Part shown: one piece after another, positions 12,014 through 22,805 of the stretch
Layout: each line of letters begins with the position of its first letter
Numbering within the stretch: the first letter of the stretch is position 1
Source: Paguma larvata
Lineage: Eukaryota > Chordata > Mammalia > Carnivora > Viverridae
DNA: 64,000 nucleotides
Reading direction: 5' to 3'
NCBI GenBank assembly: GCA_030068075.1
Contig: CM057843.1
Span: 35,807,332-35,871,331 of the forward strand
The notes under the pieces: model-generated
Seen by the model: only the letters and a program-made list of their open reading frames with translations
Databases searched by the model: none
Told to the model about the DNA's origin: nothing
Made by a program: the position numbers and the translations under genes

Positions 12014-12245
12014 GGGCACCTGGGTGGCTCAGTTGGTTAAGCGGCCGACTTCGGCTCAGGTCATGATCTCACGGTCTGTGAGTTCGAGCCCCGCGTCGGG
12101 CTCTGTGCTGGCGGCTCAGAGCCTGGAGCCTGCTTCTTCAGATTCTGTGTCTCCCTCTCTCTCTGCCCTTCCCCTGCTTATGCTCTGTCTCTATGTCTCT
12201 CAAAAATAAATAAACGTTAAAAAATTAAAAAAAAAAAAAAAAAAA
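12014..12245 (+). mobile_element. Felid SINEC_Fc
   Basis: Full-length forward copy: tRNA-like head with GGTTCGAGCC-like B box, TCTCT body and AATAAATAAACG tail running into a pure A run. Target-site duplication AAAGTCTACCACATGG is perfect (11998-12013 and 12243-12258). Confidence 0.95.
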
Positions 12246-12634
12246 GTCTACCACATGGAGGAAGCCAAGCCCGGGTCACTCCAGCTGGCGGAGACTCCGA
12301 TCTAACTGTCCCAGCCCTGAAATCACGGGCAGTGCCGCTCGGTGTGGGTGTGGGAGGGGTCTCTAACTGTCTTAAGTGGGGCAGGCCCATGGCTAGGATC
12401 CAGTGTAGGGGACACGGGGTCAGCCATAGAATCCCAGCCTCAGCAAGCCCTGCGGGTGGTCATCCTTCTGTCCCACCCCTCCCCCTCCCCCGCACCACAC
12501 ACTCACAGCCACCCTCCTGGGTCCAAGTCTCAGCCCATGGCTCACCCCAGCTCCCGCAGGAGCCTCCTGTCTGCCGCCTTGCTCGGCCTCTCCGGTGTGT
12601 CCCCTCCCCGTAGGCAGAGTGAAGTCCTATCCAG

Positions 12635-12965
12635 CCACATCTTTCCTTCAGACTTTCAAGGGCATCCCATTCCCCTTGAGAAAGACCAAATCCCATAACA
12701 TAACCGTGAAGCCCCTGTCGAGCTCCGACCCTGGCATCATCTGCCCCCATTCAGCCCCGCATTCTCTTGCCTCTCTGGCCTCCCTTCACTTCCTCAAGTT
12801 TGATGTTTCCAACCACATGGCCTTTGCACCTGCCATGCCCTCTGCCTGAAACATCCTTCTCCAAAGCCTAGTCAATGCCACCTTACCCTTCGTATCTCAG
12901 CTGAATTGTTAACTCTTGCAGAGCCTTCTCTCTCCCAGACCGCCTCCTCCTCCTCCCAACCCCTC
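12635..12965 (+). mobile_element. L2 LINE fragment
   Basis: Resembles the L2 3' region: ATGGCCTTTGCACCTGCCAT, then CCCTCTGCCTGAAACATCCTT, then a stretch like the AATGCCACCTTACCC section. Diverged and without coding potential. Confidence 0.65.
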
Positions 12966-12989
12966 ATCCACGTCCTTAGTACCTACATC

Positions 12990-13013
12990 CCTTCTTTTTT
13001 TTTTTTTTTTTTT
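12990..13013 (+). repeat. Poly-T tract
   Basis: About 20 T in a row after CTTC, within the L2-like region; probably a slippage product or a remnant tail. Confidence 0.8.
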
Positions 13014-13269
13014 GCACCTACCACATTGCCATTTTACATTTCTTGGTGGGACTCCTTGGTGGCCTGCCTTACCAGTTTTCTTTTTGAAATCGGGTGTCAC
13101 GCTGGGTTGTGTTTGCTCTTGCCCTTCCAGGAAGTGGTGTAGGAGGTTAGCCAGAGCCAGAGGTCGAAACCAGTCCTTCGTCCAGGACTGGCCTCCCTGC
13201 CCCCTGTCTATACCCGCCCACTTGTATTCAATCCATCGGCAAGTCTTCTTGGGTCTACTGAAGAGCCGT

Positions 13270-13482
13270 GGGTCTCCGTGAGCGGGGGCAGTGTTGCCCC
13301 CCAGGGAATATTTAGTGATATCTGAAGGTTGTCACAACTGGAGGGAGGTGCTACCGGGACCTAGAAGGTAAGGATTAAAAAAGGTCAGGGATAAACATTC
13401 TGCATCGCTCGGGAGGGCCCCCCACCAACGACAGACAGTGATCGGCCCAAAATGTCAGTGGCGCTGCTACCGAAAATCCTGT
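13270..13482 (+). mobile_element. MER20-like DNA transposon (hAT-Charlie)
   Basis: Contains TTGCCCCCCAGGGAATATTT, GGTTGTCACAACTGGAGGGA and GGCCCAAAATGTCAGTGGCG in the order of MER20. Ends are degraded, so target duplications are not clear. Confidence 0.8.
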
Positions 13483-13484
13483 TC

Positions 13485-13725
13485 GGAAATGTGCTCCATC
13501 CTTTTCCTTTGACCCACGTGTACTCTTCTGTCTGTCTCCTTGAGGTCACCCTCCATCCCCCACGACCCTCTCTGCACCCCAGCCAGTGTGACCTCGTCCC
13601 AGCAAACGCCTTTCCGGTTTAAAGCCCTCCCGATGGCTTCCCCATCACCCTTCAAATAAAGGTGCAGCGCATGGCCCGGAGGCGGCGCTCAGACGAGTGT
13701 GTGCTGAAGGAGTGGACGAGGGACC
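13485..13725 (+). mobile_element. L2 LINE fragment
   Basis: Contains CGGTTTAAAGCCCTCCCGAT followed by GGCTTCCCCATCACCCTTCA and an AATAAAGG-type section, as in the L2 region upstream of the 3' end. Confidence 0.6.
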
Positions 13726-13805
13726 GGATCCCAGTGCCGCCCCGAGTCTAGCACACCATCGCTGTGTTTGGCCCGTGGAATTCACAAACTATTTAAGGAG
13801 ACGAG

Positions 13806-13845
13806 ATATACACACACGCGCACACATACACACACACACACACAT
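13806..13845 (+). repeat. (CA)n microsatellite
   Basis: Imperfect CA repeat interrupted by CG and TA dinucleotides. Confidence 0.9.
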
Positions 13846-14409
13846 TAATTAAAGATCAGGTTTCGAAAACCTATCATGAGCTTCTGCCAAGGAAACCCAC
13901 GTTGAGTCTCTGTCCCTCGGCCTGGCGTCTGGAGGCAACGGCAGTGACTGCCTACACTTGCACTTGAGTGATTGTTCGAAGCCCCAGGCTGCGTCCCCGC
14001 CTATTGAACACTCAGGGTAGGGGGGTGAAATTACAGTTCAGCTGAAACGCTACGGCGCCCCGGGCAAAGCAAAGGCCGTCTATTTTCACACCCTGTCCCC
14101 ATCCTGAGAGTGCGCATCGCAGGGAGGAAGGCCGTGCCTGCAGGGAATGTGCGAGAAGCGCTTTTGGCTCCAAGAAAGCAGAACTGGATGTCTCTCCAAG
14201 ATTCTTTTTTTAAAAAGCTAATTCAATAAATATATCGCAGAGAGGCCTGCTCGGAGCATGACAGGGGAACGTACAATATGGCTCCGAAGAAACGCAAGAG
14301 CTGGTGGCGGGCTCGAGGACTCGACGGAAACAGGTGACGACGGCGAGAAACAAGGGCTGAACGCAGATTTTAAACACACCGCACACACACACACATGCTC
14401 TGTGGGCAC

Positions 14410-14605
14410 CAAAGGTATGCCAGGCACTCCTCATAACTTTACGTGCGTTTAGTTAAAGCCCACGGCGACCACACAGAGCGGGTCCCGTTTGCTGTGCCCA
14501 TTTTACAGAGGAGGACAGGGAAGTCCAGAGAGGTTATAATAACAATTCCCAAGTGAGCAACAGCAGACAAACAGAGCTGACTGCCAGAGCAGAGGTGTGA
14601 GCAGT
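14410..14605 (-). mobile_element. MIR SINE
   Basis: Reverse copy: CCCATTTTACAGAGGAGGAC followed by CCAGAGAGGTTATAATAACA and the AAGTGAGCAACAGCAGACAAACAG-like section. Confidence 0.75.
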
Positions 14606-14744
14606 GCCAGGGCCTTCCTGGAGGAGGAGGGCAGGAAGGCGGCGATCTGATGAAGGAAAGGAAGGAAAGGGGAGATCCCAAGCACATAGAAACCAGGAAA
14701 CAGGTGGGAAGGACGGACTATTATCTAGCACAGGCTGTGTGATT

Positions 14745-14875
14745 TCAACAGAATCACCTCATGGCATCCTTGTGGGTGCCTCCACGGCAGAGAAAGTCAT
14801 GGTTCCCACCTTCCAGATGGGGAAACTCAGGCCCGAGTTCATAACTGGCTGCTGGTTACATGACCCCTAAGCAGT
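14745..14875 (-). mobile_element. MIR SINE fragment
   Basis: Reverse copy: TTCCCACCTTCCAGATGGGG then AAACTCAGGCCCGAG. Confidence 0.7.
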
Positions 14876-15480
14876 GCGGGGAGGCTGTCTCCGACCTCGC
14901 CCTGCTCAGGGGCCCAAAGAGGCAGCCTGCGTGGGGGCTGCAGAGCCCCTCTGGGGCCCGTCTCCCCCTTCTAGCCTTCTTCAAAGCCCATCCCATCATC
15001 AAGGGGGAGTTTCCTTCTCTTGGCTGACTCTGGTGCCTATGAGATTAGAGGTTTCTAGAAGCCTCTCTCCCACTTTCCCCTCTTTCCTTGACTCTTTTTT
15101 TTTTCTTTTCTTTTTGAGCTGCCTGGGTGTGGGTGGAGAGAGAGAGAAAAATAGCACTGCGGTTCTCAGAACCTGGCAGGTACCTTTGAGGCCGCCCCCA
15201 CCTGGCTGACTCCCGCCTGGAGAGGCCCCAGAGGAAGCAGGAAGCGGGAGGGAGGGCTGGCTGGCCTGGGGACCGCTCACCCACCCGCCACAGGACAGCC
15301 CCCGGAAGTCAAGAACAGGGTTGGAACTCTGCGGGTGCAGGTGAATCCCGGCCAGGGGAGGGAAGCCTCACCCCGCGGCTAGTGAGCCTGTCAGGATACC
15401 GGCTGATTTCTTTGGCAATGGGCGGCCAAGCGAGGGAAGGCTCAGTCGGGCAGAATACTATGGGAATGCTTTTACTTTTT
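14876..15480. other. GC-rich intergenic DNA, no gene seen
   Basis: No gene or clear repeat other than a short T/C tract near 15093-15112. Open frames on both strands overlap one another and have no recognisable product. Confidence 0.4.
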
Positions 15481-15929
15481 AGAAAATTGAGAAGAATACT
15501 CCTGGTTCTTATAGCTAATACAGACAAGGAAGAGAAAACCCCACTATCCCGTGATAACCGCTGTCATCCTCAAACTGCTCACTTCATTTAAATATTAGAA
15601 ACCCTTCTTACCGACTCCACCGGAGCTCAAAGCCGGCCGTCGAAAGCAGGAATCACAAACACTGACATGCACGTACTTTAAACGTTTGATTGTGACTCCG
15701 ATCTTACAATGCACAACCATTCAGAAAAGAGGACTTTCTCTCTGAGGGTGGTGTTTCTTTCTGGCATACACTGTACCCATACGCTTGACTTAAAATTTCC
15801 AATCTGCGTTTGTTTGAAGAGAAGCCAACTAGTCACAAAGCGACCTGACCGCAAAGTCCTAGATTTTTGCAGCATTTTCCGGTCTTCTGCAGTCGCCTCG
15901 CCCACAAGGAGCTTAAGAACCCTTCATTT

Positions 15930-16290
15930 TTTAAAAACTCATGTTTCTTCTCTTTCTTAAACATTCTATTGTGTTCGTGAAAACAACTCTATTATTTGCA
16001 TTTGTGTTTCATCAGTTTAGGCGGGATTTGCTTAAATTAACCACACAGCGATAGAGCGGACACCAAAAGTTTGGGGGATACATTGACTCGTGCTACGTCA
16101 CGGTGGAAACAAAATTGCACAGAAATACGAGAAAGTAGGAATTGGAGGAAAATAAAATATTCGGCGTGACATGGGAATTAATTAGCGTTTTGAAGGGGAG
16201 GGAGATCATTCAGGGAACATCAACTAAGAAAGATTCCATTATAACACGTAGATCTTTCCACATAATTGATCTAAATCGATCCGCATAATT
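15930..16290. promoter_or_regulatory. Candidate enhancer (motif-dense unique block)
   Basis: No repeat was recognised. It contains an exact octamer ATTTGCAT (15994-16001), a CRE-like TACGTCA (16094-16100), a homeodomain-type AATTAATTAG (16176-16185), and CATAATTGATC with ATCGATCCGCATAAT just after. This combination, about 16 kb upstream of the CACNG5 island, is what developmental enhancers often show, but conservation was not tested. Confidence 0.35.
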
Positions 16291-16429
16291 TTCCGTTTTG
16301 TGCAGAGGCATTACAATTCATCCTGAGTCACCATTTAGTTTCGGCTTACGCGTCCTAACATTTACGTGGTTCTCAATTTTTTTTTACTGTCATAAACGAC
16401 ACTGCGGTAGCGACTCTAATCTTTGTCTT

Positions 16430-16620
16430 CTTCACACACTTGACCAATTATTTCATTCAGTCATTCACTCAAAACATAGATTTGGAGCCCGTACTAGGTC
16501 CCGTGTACCGTCCTCGGTGTGGAGGACGCAGCAATAAACCGAGCCAACAAAGCTCCCTGTTCCTGTGGATCGCGTCCTCGCGGGAGTGTTCACGCCCTTA
16601 GAATAAATTGCAAGCGTCGG
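16430..16620. mobile_element. L2-like fragment, CpG-rich
   Basis: Recalls the common mammalian unit with ATTCAGTCATTCACTCAAAA, GAGCCCGTACTAGGT and GCAGCAATAAACCGAGCCAA (consensus type: cactgttctaggtgctgg, cagcagtgaacaaaacagac). Many positions have become CpG. Confidence 0.45.
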
Positions 16621-16792
16621 ATTCTCGGTCAGCGGCTAGAAGCTGGTCTTAGGGTTCTTGATACACGTTGTCAAAATGCACTCGGAAACAAAAGAAGCGA
16701 TGACTTCTAATTTTTAACGAACTGAGTCATTTCAAAGTTTTCGGCGCACACATACCTACACTCCACACATATAGCTACTGTGGACGTAACCA

Positions 16793-17189
16793 TGTGTTAC
16801 TGCATAACCGATTGCTCTGAAACTTAGCGACTGAAAATAAATTATTATCTCGCGACAGGTCAGGAATTTGGTCACGGCCCATCTGGAGGCTCGACTGGGT
16901 CCGGAGCACCTGGTTCAAAGAAGATCAGTCTCCTCAGTCCCTCACCACGTGGGCCCCTCTGTAAGGGCTGCGGCAACGTCCTCACGACGTGGCGGCTGGC
17001 TCCCCGCCAAAGGCAGTGATCCAAGAGATAGCAAGGAGGAAGCGTTGCCTCTTGCGGTCTGCTCTTGGAAGTCAGCACTGTCACCAGGTTCTGTTCGAAA
17101 CCAGTCACTGAGGACAGCAAGCACATACTCAAGGGGAGAGGACCTGGGCTCGACCTGGAATTTAGGAACATATTTTAAAGACCACACCA
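16793..17189 (+). mobile_element. MLT1-type LTR (MaLR endogenous retrovirus-like), interrupted
   Basis: Starts TGTGTTACTGCATAACCGAT, with GAAACTTAGCGACTGAAAAT, GGTCAGGAATTTGGTCACGG and CTCAAGGGGAGAGGAC near the 3' end, in MLT1 order. The solitary LTR has no retroviral genes. A felid SINE has inserted close to its 3' end. Confidence 0.7.
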
Positions 17190-17420
17190 AAGGCGCCTGG
17201 GGGGCTCAGTCGGTTAAGTGTCCGACTTTGGCTCAGGTCATGATCTCACAGTTCGTAGGTTCAAGCCCCCCTCGGGCTCCGTGCTGACAGCTCAGAGCCT
17301 GGAGCCTGCTTCGGATTCTGTATCTACCTGTCTCTCTCTGACCCTCCTCTCCTCATACTCTGTCTCTCTCTCTCAAAAAATAAATAAACACTAAAAGTAA
17401 TAATAATAATAATAAATAAT
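17190..17420 (+). mobile_element. Felid SINEC_Fc
   Basis: Full-length forward copy with a tail grown into a (TAA) repeat. Perfect duplication AAAGACCACACCA (17177-17189 and 17421-17433). It sits inside the older MLT1-type LTR. Confidence 0.95.
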
Positions 17421-17493
17421 AAAGACCACACCATAGGCAGGTGAGACTTTCAGGGCACTGACTGTTGTCAGGAAGAGAAGCAAAAACCCCAGG

Positions 17494-17981
17494 GTTTTTT
17501 TTTAATTTTTTTATTGTCAAATTGGTTTCCATACAACAACACTCAGTGCTCATCCCAACCCGTGCCCTGCTCAGTGCCCGTCACCCACTCTCCCCCCTCC
17601 CGTACCCCCCTCAACTCTCGGTTTGTTCTTAGTATTTAAGAGTCTCTTATGTTTTGTCTCCCTCCCTCTCTATGAGTTTTTTCCTTCTCCTCTTCCCCTC
17701 CCCCCTGGTTTTCTGTTAAGTATCGCAAAGTCCACCTATGCGTGGAAACATATGGTATCTGTCTTTCTCTGCCTGACTTATTTCACTGAGCATAATACCC
17801 TCCAGTTCCATCCATGTTGCCACACATGGCCAGATTTCATTCTTCCTCATTGCGGCGTAGTATTCCATTGTATATATAAACCACCTCTTCTTTATCCATT
17901 CGTCAAAAAAAACACAATTTTTTGTCCCAAGATGCATTTCAATGAGCCTTATTATTGCCTTTTTATCTTTTTTCTTTTCTT
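17494..17981 (-). mobile_element. L1 LINE 3' end with ORF2 C-terminal remnant
   Basis: Reverse L1 3' fragment starting with poly-T. On the minus strand, a 92-residue frame (17716-17994) reads like the extreme C-terminus of L1 ORF2 (YTMEYYAAMRKNEIW, ATWMELEGIMLSE, EKDRYHMF). Truncated and without the reverse transcriptase domain, so it is dead. The moderate divergence suggests a carnivore-age L1. Confidence 0.9.
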
Positions 17982-18223
17982 TTTTTAAAAACATTTTTTA
18001 ATGTTTGTTTACTTATTTATTCAATGTTTATTTATTTTTGAGAGCGAGAGAGATAGAGCATGAGCAGGGAGGAGCAGAGAGAGAGGGAGACACAGAATCT
18101 GAAGCAGGCTCCAGGCTCTGAGCTGTCAGCACAGAACCTGAGGAGAACTCAAACTCACAAACCATGAGATCATGACTTGAGCCAAAGTTAGACACTTAAC
18201 CAACTGAGCCACCCAGGCGCCCC
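17982..18223 (-). mobile_element. Felid SINE, first of a head-to-tail pair
   Basis: Reverse copy with an extended tail section (TTTATTTATTCAATGTTTAT repeated) and head GAGCCACCCAGGCGCCCC ending at 18223. Confidence 0.9.
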
Positions 18224-18438
18224 AAGGTTTACTTATTTTTTAGAGAGAGAGAGAGAGAGACAGAGACAGAACATGAGTGGGGGAGGGGCAGAGAGAGAGG
18301 GAAACACAGAATCCAAAGCAGGCTCCAGACTCCAAGGTGTCAGTGCAGACCCCGACACGGGGCTTGAACCCACAAACTGGGAGATCATGACCAGAGCCAA
18401 AGTTGGACGCTTAACTGACTGAGCCACCCAGGCTCCCC
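18224..18438 (-). mobile_element. Felid SINE, second of the pair
   Basis: Reverse copy abutting the previous one with only a few bases between; head GAGCCACCCAGGCTCCCC. Two SINEs in the same orientation back to back could be insertion into the tail of the first. Confidence 0.9.
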
Positions 18439-18439
18439 T

Positions 18440-18915
18440 TTTCTTTTCTATTTTTAACTAAGCCTATTCTCTTCTTATAAAATACATGCTTATTTTTGAA
18501 AACTCGGAAACTACAGAAAAGTCAAGATAAAATAATAAAATTCACCCCTCATCTCACAACCTGGAGACCACCCACTGATAACGTTTTAGTTTATTTCCTC
18601 CTTCCTCCGCATGTTTCCTTACCTTGTGGGGAACACGACGAATACACAATTCTGTGTCCTGCTTTCTCACCTAATATTATCTCAGACATTTTTCTTCAAG
18701 TCACTACCAACTCTTTGTACTGAATATGTTGAACAGCTACTACTTTCCATTATACAGATCACCATAGTTTTCTTACTGAGTCCCTTAGTATTGGACTTTT
18801 AGGTTGTTTCCAGTTTTTTAATTATTTTGAACAACTTGGCGATGAACATCTTTGTTCCGAAAATTTCGAATGCATTTAGGATCATTTTCTCAGTTGGGTT
18901 CCCAGAAATATGACT
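18440..18915 (+). mobile_element. Ancient L1M 3' UTR fragment
   Basis: Matches by eye the old L1 3' UTR order: ACTACAGAAAAGTCAAGATA, ACCACCCACTGATAACGTTT, TTGTGTCCTGC-like, TTTTAGGTTGTTTCCAGTTT, ATGAACATCTTTGTTC. Well diverged. Confidence 0.65.
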
Positions 18916-19069
18916 GAGCCTGTTTGAGACTATTGGTACTTGTTTCCTGCTTTGCTTCTTGAAGCTCTCTCTTTCCATGATAGCGTTTTCTTACTCTTGG
19001 ATCAACTAGCAATGAGTGTTCCTTTTCAGTCAATGTCAGTGCTGTTCTTCGTTGGTTTGTTGTCAAGTG

Positions 19070-19185
19070 CCTTCATTCATTCATTCATTCATTGATTCAC
19101 TCACTCAACAGATATTATGTGAGCATTACATTAGGTGCCAGGACTGAACTATGTAACAGGGATGCAATGATTTACCAGAGCTCAT
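19070..19185. repeat. (CATT)n and L2/MIR-like end
   Basis: CATTCATTCATTCATTCATT followed by CAACAGATATTATGTGAGCA, a pattern common at the end of L2-like elements. Confidence 0.5.
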
Positions 19186-19689
19186 AATTGGGAAGTTTAA
19201 GCTTTTGCCTCTTTCCATAGGATTTGAAGTGGCTTGCAAGCAAAAGGCTGTAAGTGAATAATTAAAAATAGAAGGTCAGGACTGAAGGCAATAAAAACAT
19301 AAACAAATACATTTCCCACCAGAGTTAACAAAATTGCTGTCATTGATTCTTAAACTTGGTTCTGCACTTCCTAGCAGCAAAAAAGAAAAAAAAGAAAAAA
19401 AAGTGGGAACCATGATCAGTTACAGGGTTCTTGTTGCTGGAAAAGAGGAAGTGTTTCCTCTGTGTGTCCCCCTGGGAATGAAGGCTCTTCCTAGCACTGA
19501 ATCCCAAAGGGAATTTCTTGGGTATGATTTTATTACATCGAAGACAGACTGACCAATGTAAGAAAGTCCTCAATAGCATTTTGAGTGTTTTAAGACAGCA
19601 TGGCCCTTCTTTAGTGATCTTTCTCGAGTCAGGGGCATATGTTAAAATACAACTTCATGAAACTGACCAAGGGAAAGACCAAACCTGAA

Positions 19690-20060
19690 AGTCTTCAGGT
19701 AAGTAGCCAATTATATGGTCCAACTTGGCCCAAGAAAATAATTGAGAATTCCTGGAAGAAAAGAACAAAGATATACAATGTTTTATCTATCAACTTGGCA
19801 AAGATTCAGCTTTCTTTAAAGATTGAAACCCAATTTTGGCAAGCGATGGGGAAGCCAGCCCTCTCACACACAGAGGGTGGGAATATCCATTAAGAGTTTT
19901 CTGGAGGGCAATTTAGGCAGGAAGTAAGAAGAATCTTTAAAATGTGCTTGTACACAGCAATTCTGCGTGGGGAATTTTTTTTCCTAAGGACATAACAAAA
20001 TATGCATACAAAGACTTAGGAACTGGGAGTGCATTCTGCTCAGGCTTCTCGCTTTGTAAT
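19690..20060 (+). mobile_element. Ancient L1M fragment
   Basis: Contains GGGTGGGAATATCCATTAAG, TTTTCTGGAGGGCAATTTAG, AAAATGTGCTTGTACACAGC and CCTAAGGACATAACAAAATA, the typical order of an old L1 ORF2/3' UTR junction. Confidence 0.55.
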
Positions 20061-20164
20061 AAACACAGATGGACCCACCCTGGGGCTAGAAATCTCTGGA
20101 ACTGGGGCAGCTTTGGGAGCTGGAATGTTTTCTGTATTTCATGTTAGTATTTCAGCTTGTTTTC

Positions 20165-20345
20165 TTTTTCAAACTTTTCACTTTTAAATAATTTAAGACT
20201 CAAAAGAGTTTGCAAAATAATGCAAAGAATAGTCATACATCCATCACCCAGCTTTTCCCAATGCTAACATGTTACATAACCAGAGTACATGATCAAAATC
20301 GGGACTCAGATCTAGTAAAATAGTATTCCCTAAATTACAGACCTT
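20165..20345 (+). mobile_element. Ancient L1M 3' fragment, part 1
   Basis: AGAGTTTGCAAAATAATGCA, CATCCATCACCCAGCTTTTC, CAATGCTAACATGTTACATA: old L1 3' UTR. It appears to continue at 20915-21060 after a microsatellite and a SINE. Confidence 0.6.
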
Positions 20346-20373
20346 ACCGGATATCAACAGGTTTTGAATGCTG

Positions 20374-20603
20374 CGTGTATGTGTGCATGCATGTGTGCAT
20401 ATGTGCATGCGAGTGTGTGCGCGTATGTATGCGTGTGTGCAGTGTGTATGTGTGCATGTGTGTGCATGCGTGCGTGCATGTGTGTGCCCGTAGGTGTGTG
20501 TGTTTGTGCATGTGTGCATGTGTATGCATGTGTGTGCATGCATTGTGCATGCGTGTGTGTGTATGCGTGTGTTGTGTGGGTGTGTGTCTATGTGTGTGTT
20601 ACT
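20374..20603 (+). repeat. TG-rich microsatellite with GTGTGCATG units
   Basis: About 230 bp of TG/CA-type repeat with frequent GCATG and GCGTG. It yields long repetitive open frames (His/Thr- or Cys/Val-rich) on both strands, which are artefacts. Confidence 0.95.
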
Positions 20604-20674
20604 ATGAAATCCTATCATAGATATAGATTCATGTAGATACCAATGTATTCAGATCAAGAACTGTTCTTTCCAGA

Positions 20675-20898
20675 GGCACCTGGGTGGTTCACTCAGTTGA
20701 GCATCTGACTTCGGCTCAGGTCATGATCTCACAGTCCGTGAGTTGGAGCCCCGCATCAGTTCTGTGCTGACAATTCAGAGCCTGGAGCCTGCTTCAGATT
20801 CTGTGTTTCCCTCTCTCTCTCTGCCCCTTCCCTGCTCACACGCACACACTCTCTCTCTGTCTCTCAAAAATAAATAAACATTAAAAAATTAAAAAAGG
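20675..20898 (+). mobile_element. Felid SINEC_Fc
   Basis: Full-length forward copy inside the L1M. Flanks AACTGTTCTTTCCAGA (20659-20674) and AACTCTTCTATCCAGA (20899-20914) are a 16-bp duplication with two mismatches, so an older insertion than those with perfect flanks. Confidence 0.95.
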
Positions 20899-20914
20899 AA
20901 CTCTTCTATCCAGA

Positions 20915-21060
20915 AAGACTCACTCATACTGCCAATAACACCTTCCACACCATAGTCTGTAGCAACCTCTGATCTTCCTCCACCGCTATAATTTTGTCGT
21001 GTCAAGAGTGTGATATAAATGGAGGCACATGTGATAGAACCTTCTGTGTGAGTGTCTGCT
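20915..21060 (+). mobile_element. Ancient L1M 3' fragment, part 2
   Basis: CTATAATTTTGTCGTGTCAA followed by GAGTGTGATATAAATGGAGG, continuing the element of 20165-20345. Confidence 0.6.
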
Positions 21061-22805
21061 TCTTCAGCTTATCTGTTTTCTCAAAACTTTGACTGACCCT
21101 ACCTCCCCCTAGCCTAAGTGGGTCTCTCTTGGTATTTCCCCCCAAGAGAAGGACTCCGATGGCACAGCGCACCTGAAAGTCAGCCCATGTCATTGGTTAC
21201 TGGCAAGCCCATGTGATGGGCTGTTGGGGTGTCAGGTTCCATGTCCAGTCCAGCCATCGTAGCTGAGGAGAGTGTCCATTTGACACAGAACATGGCCGTC
21301 TCAGCCCACCCCATCACCATCCCCTCTGAGGAGGGTGCAGATGCCGGTGTATCTACTTCACAGCTCATCAGACAAAAGCCTGAATGTCTATGGCCTGATA
21401 GCCATTCCTGTGTTCTACTTTGCTAGCACGACCCCAATTTGGGACTGACTTTGGGTGAACATGTGCTCCCCGGGTCCTCTGCGGCCCCAGGGGATGGATG
21501 TTCGTTGGTGCCAGCCAATCACGGAACTCCATCTCCTTCCCAATGGCTGGTTCAGGCGAGAGCATATGACACAATGTGACCTGAACGAGGACGCTTCTCC
21601 ATGAAGTGTCTCAGACAGCCCCTGAAAAGCTCGTGACAACTACCTGACTGGGGGCAGGTCCAGGAGAGAACAGCTCAGCATCAAAAAGCTTCCAAGAGTT
21701 TCTCAAGTAGGAGAGAGCATCTTTCTGTGTGGTTCTTCCAAAAGCCCTTTCACCAGGAATCACTGGCCCCCAACCCACTGCTGTGGCCAGAACAATCTAT
21801 AACAAAACAGAACAGAACACAAACCAAGAAACTAACTTTGAAAAAGAAAAGATTAAAGGCCAGAGAGGAAATGCCAGGAAATTTTATTAGCCTGAAAACA
21901 GAGTAATCATTTTGTGAGTTAGGAAGGTCATTTTGTTCCAAAGGCCCAGAGTGATTTCTGTGTCTCTGGGAAGGTTCCCATCCCCATCCTAAGCACCTGA
22001 CACTCAATTGTCTCCAGGCTTTGTGGGGATTTGAAAGAAGCAGAACTCTGTCCCCTTGTGCACGGGCTTCTGCCTCCACAGGGGAGGGGAGCTGTTGTTT
22101 GTGCCTAATAATTGGGTGACTCTGAGAAATAAGCCCACTGACCCAATCAAAGGAGGGTCGAGAGGACTCGGAGCAGAGTGAAGCGAGACTTTACTCAACG
22201 TTCTTGCCAGAGCGGGTGTCTGGTGGACAGGCACATTCAGGAAGTTATAGCAGACAGTTTATCTCCTAGCATGCAAGTCCCTCCTCTGATTCCTCGTTGG
22301 TTGAGCACTACAGAGGTCACTGACTTACCCGGAAGTCAGTTCTTTGGCACATGCTCCTTGCAAAGCCCACGAAGCAAAGCCTGCAAAAATGAGCCCACAA
22401 AATGGAGAGGGGAAGAAGAACCAGGAAGTGAAGTGTCTAAGCGTTTGGGACTCCACTGTGTGGGGGGGAGGGGGAGGGAGGTTCATACATATTTTCAATA
22501 AGTTGTAAACCTATCGTTAACTAGACAGCACAGCTTTTATTTGGTGTTTCTGAAGATGAATCATCTCACTTCTCACAGTGACTGTATAACTACTTGTCCA
22601 AACCAGGACACACAGGAGAGTAAAACAGACACCTGTTGATTTTGCTGGGGCCGCAGACACAAGCCAGAACCATCCAAAGCAAACTGGGCTAGAGGCTCAC
22701 CCAGCAACCTGCCCCATTCTGGTGAGAGCTGCACCTGCCCACCCCACCCCCCCCCCCACCTCGCCTGCTCTGAGCTACACGTGAATCTGATATTTTATCT
22801 ATTTC
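21061..22805. other. Unique intergenic DNA
   Basis: No gene was recognised. It includes a G-run cluster at 22462-22481 that fits a G-quadruplex pattern and a C run near 22741-22760. Confidence 0.4.

Noticed and set aside
12014..12090. tRNA-like sequences with A and B box
   Set aside because: These are SINE heads (tRNA-Lys-derived), followed by SINE body and A tail, not tRNA genes; the same applies to every copy in the window.
16793..17189. Possible retroviral provirus
   Set aside because: Only solitary MLT1-type LTRs were seen; no gag, pol or env sequence nearby.
17716..17994. Minus-strand frame resembling a reverse transcriptase protein
   Set aside because: Only the last part of L1 ORF2 in a 5'-truncated element; not a functional gene.
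20244..20636. His/Thr-rich and Cys/Val-rich repetitive frames
   Set aside because: Pure translation of a TG/CA microsatellite.
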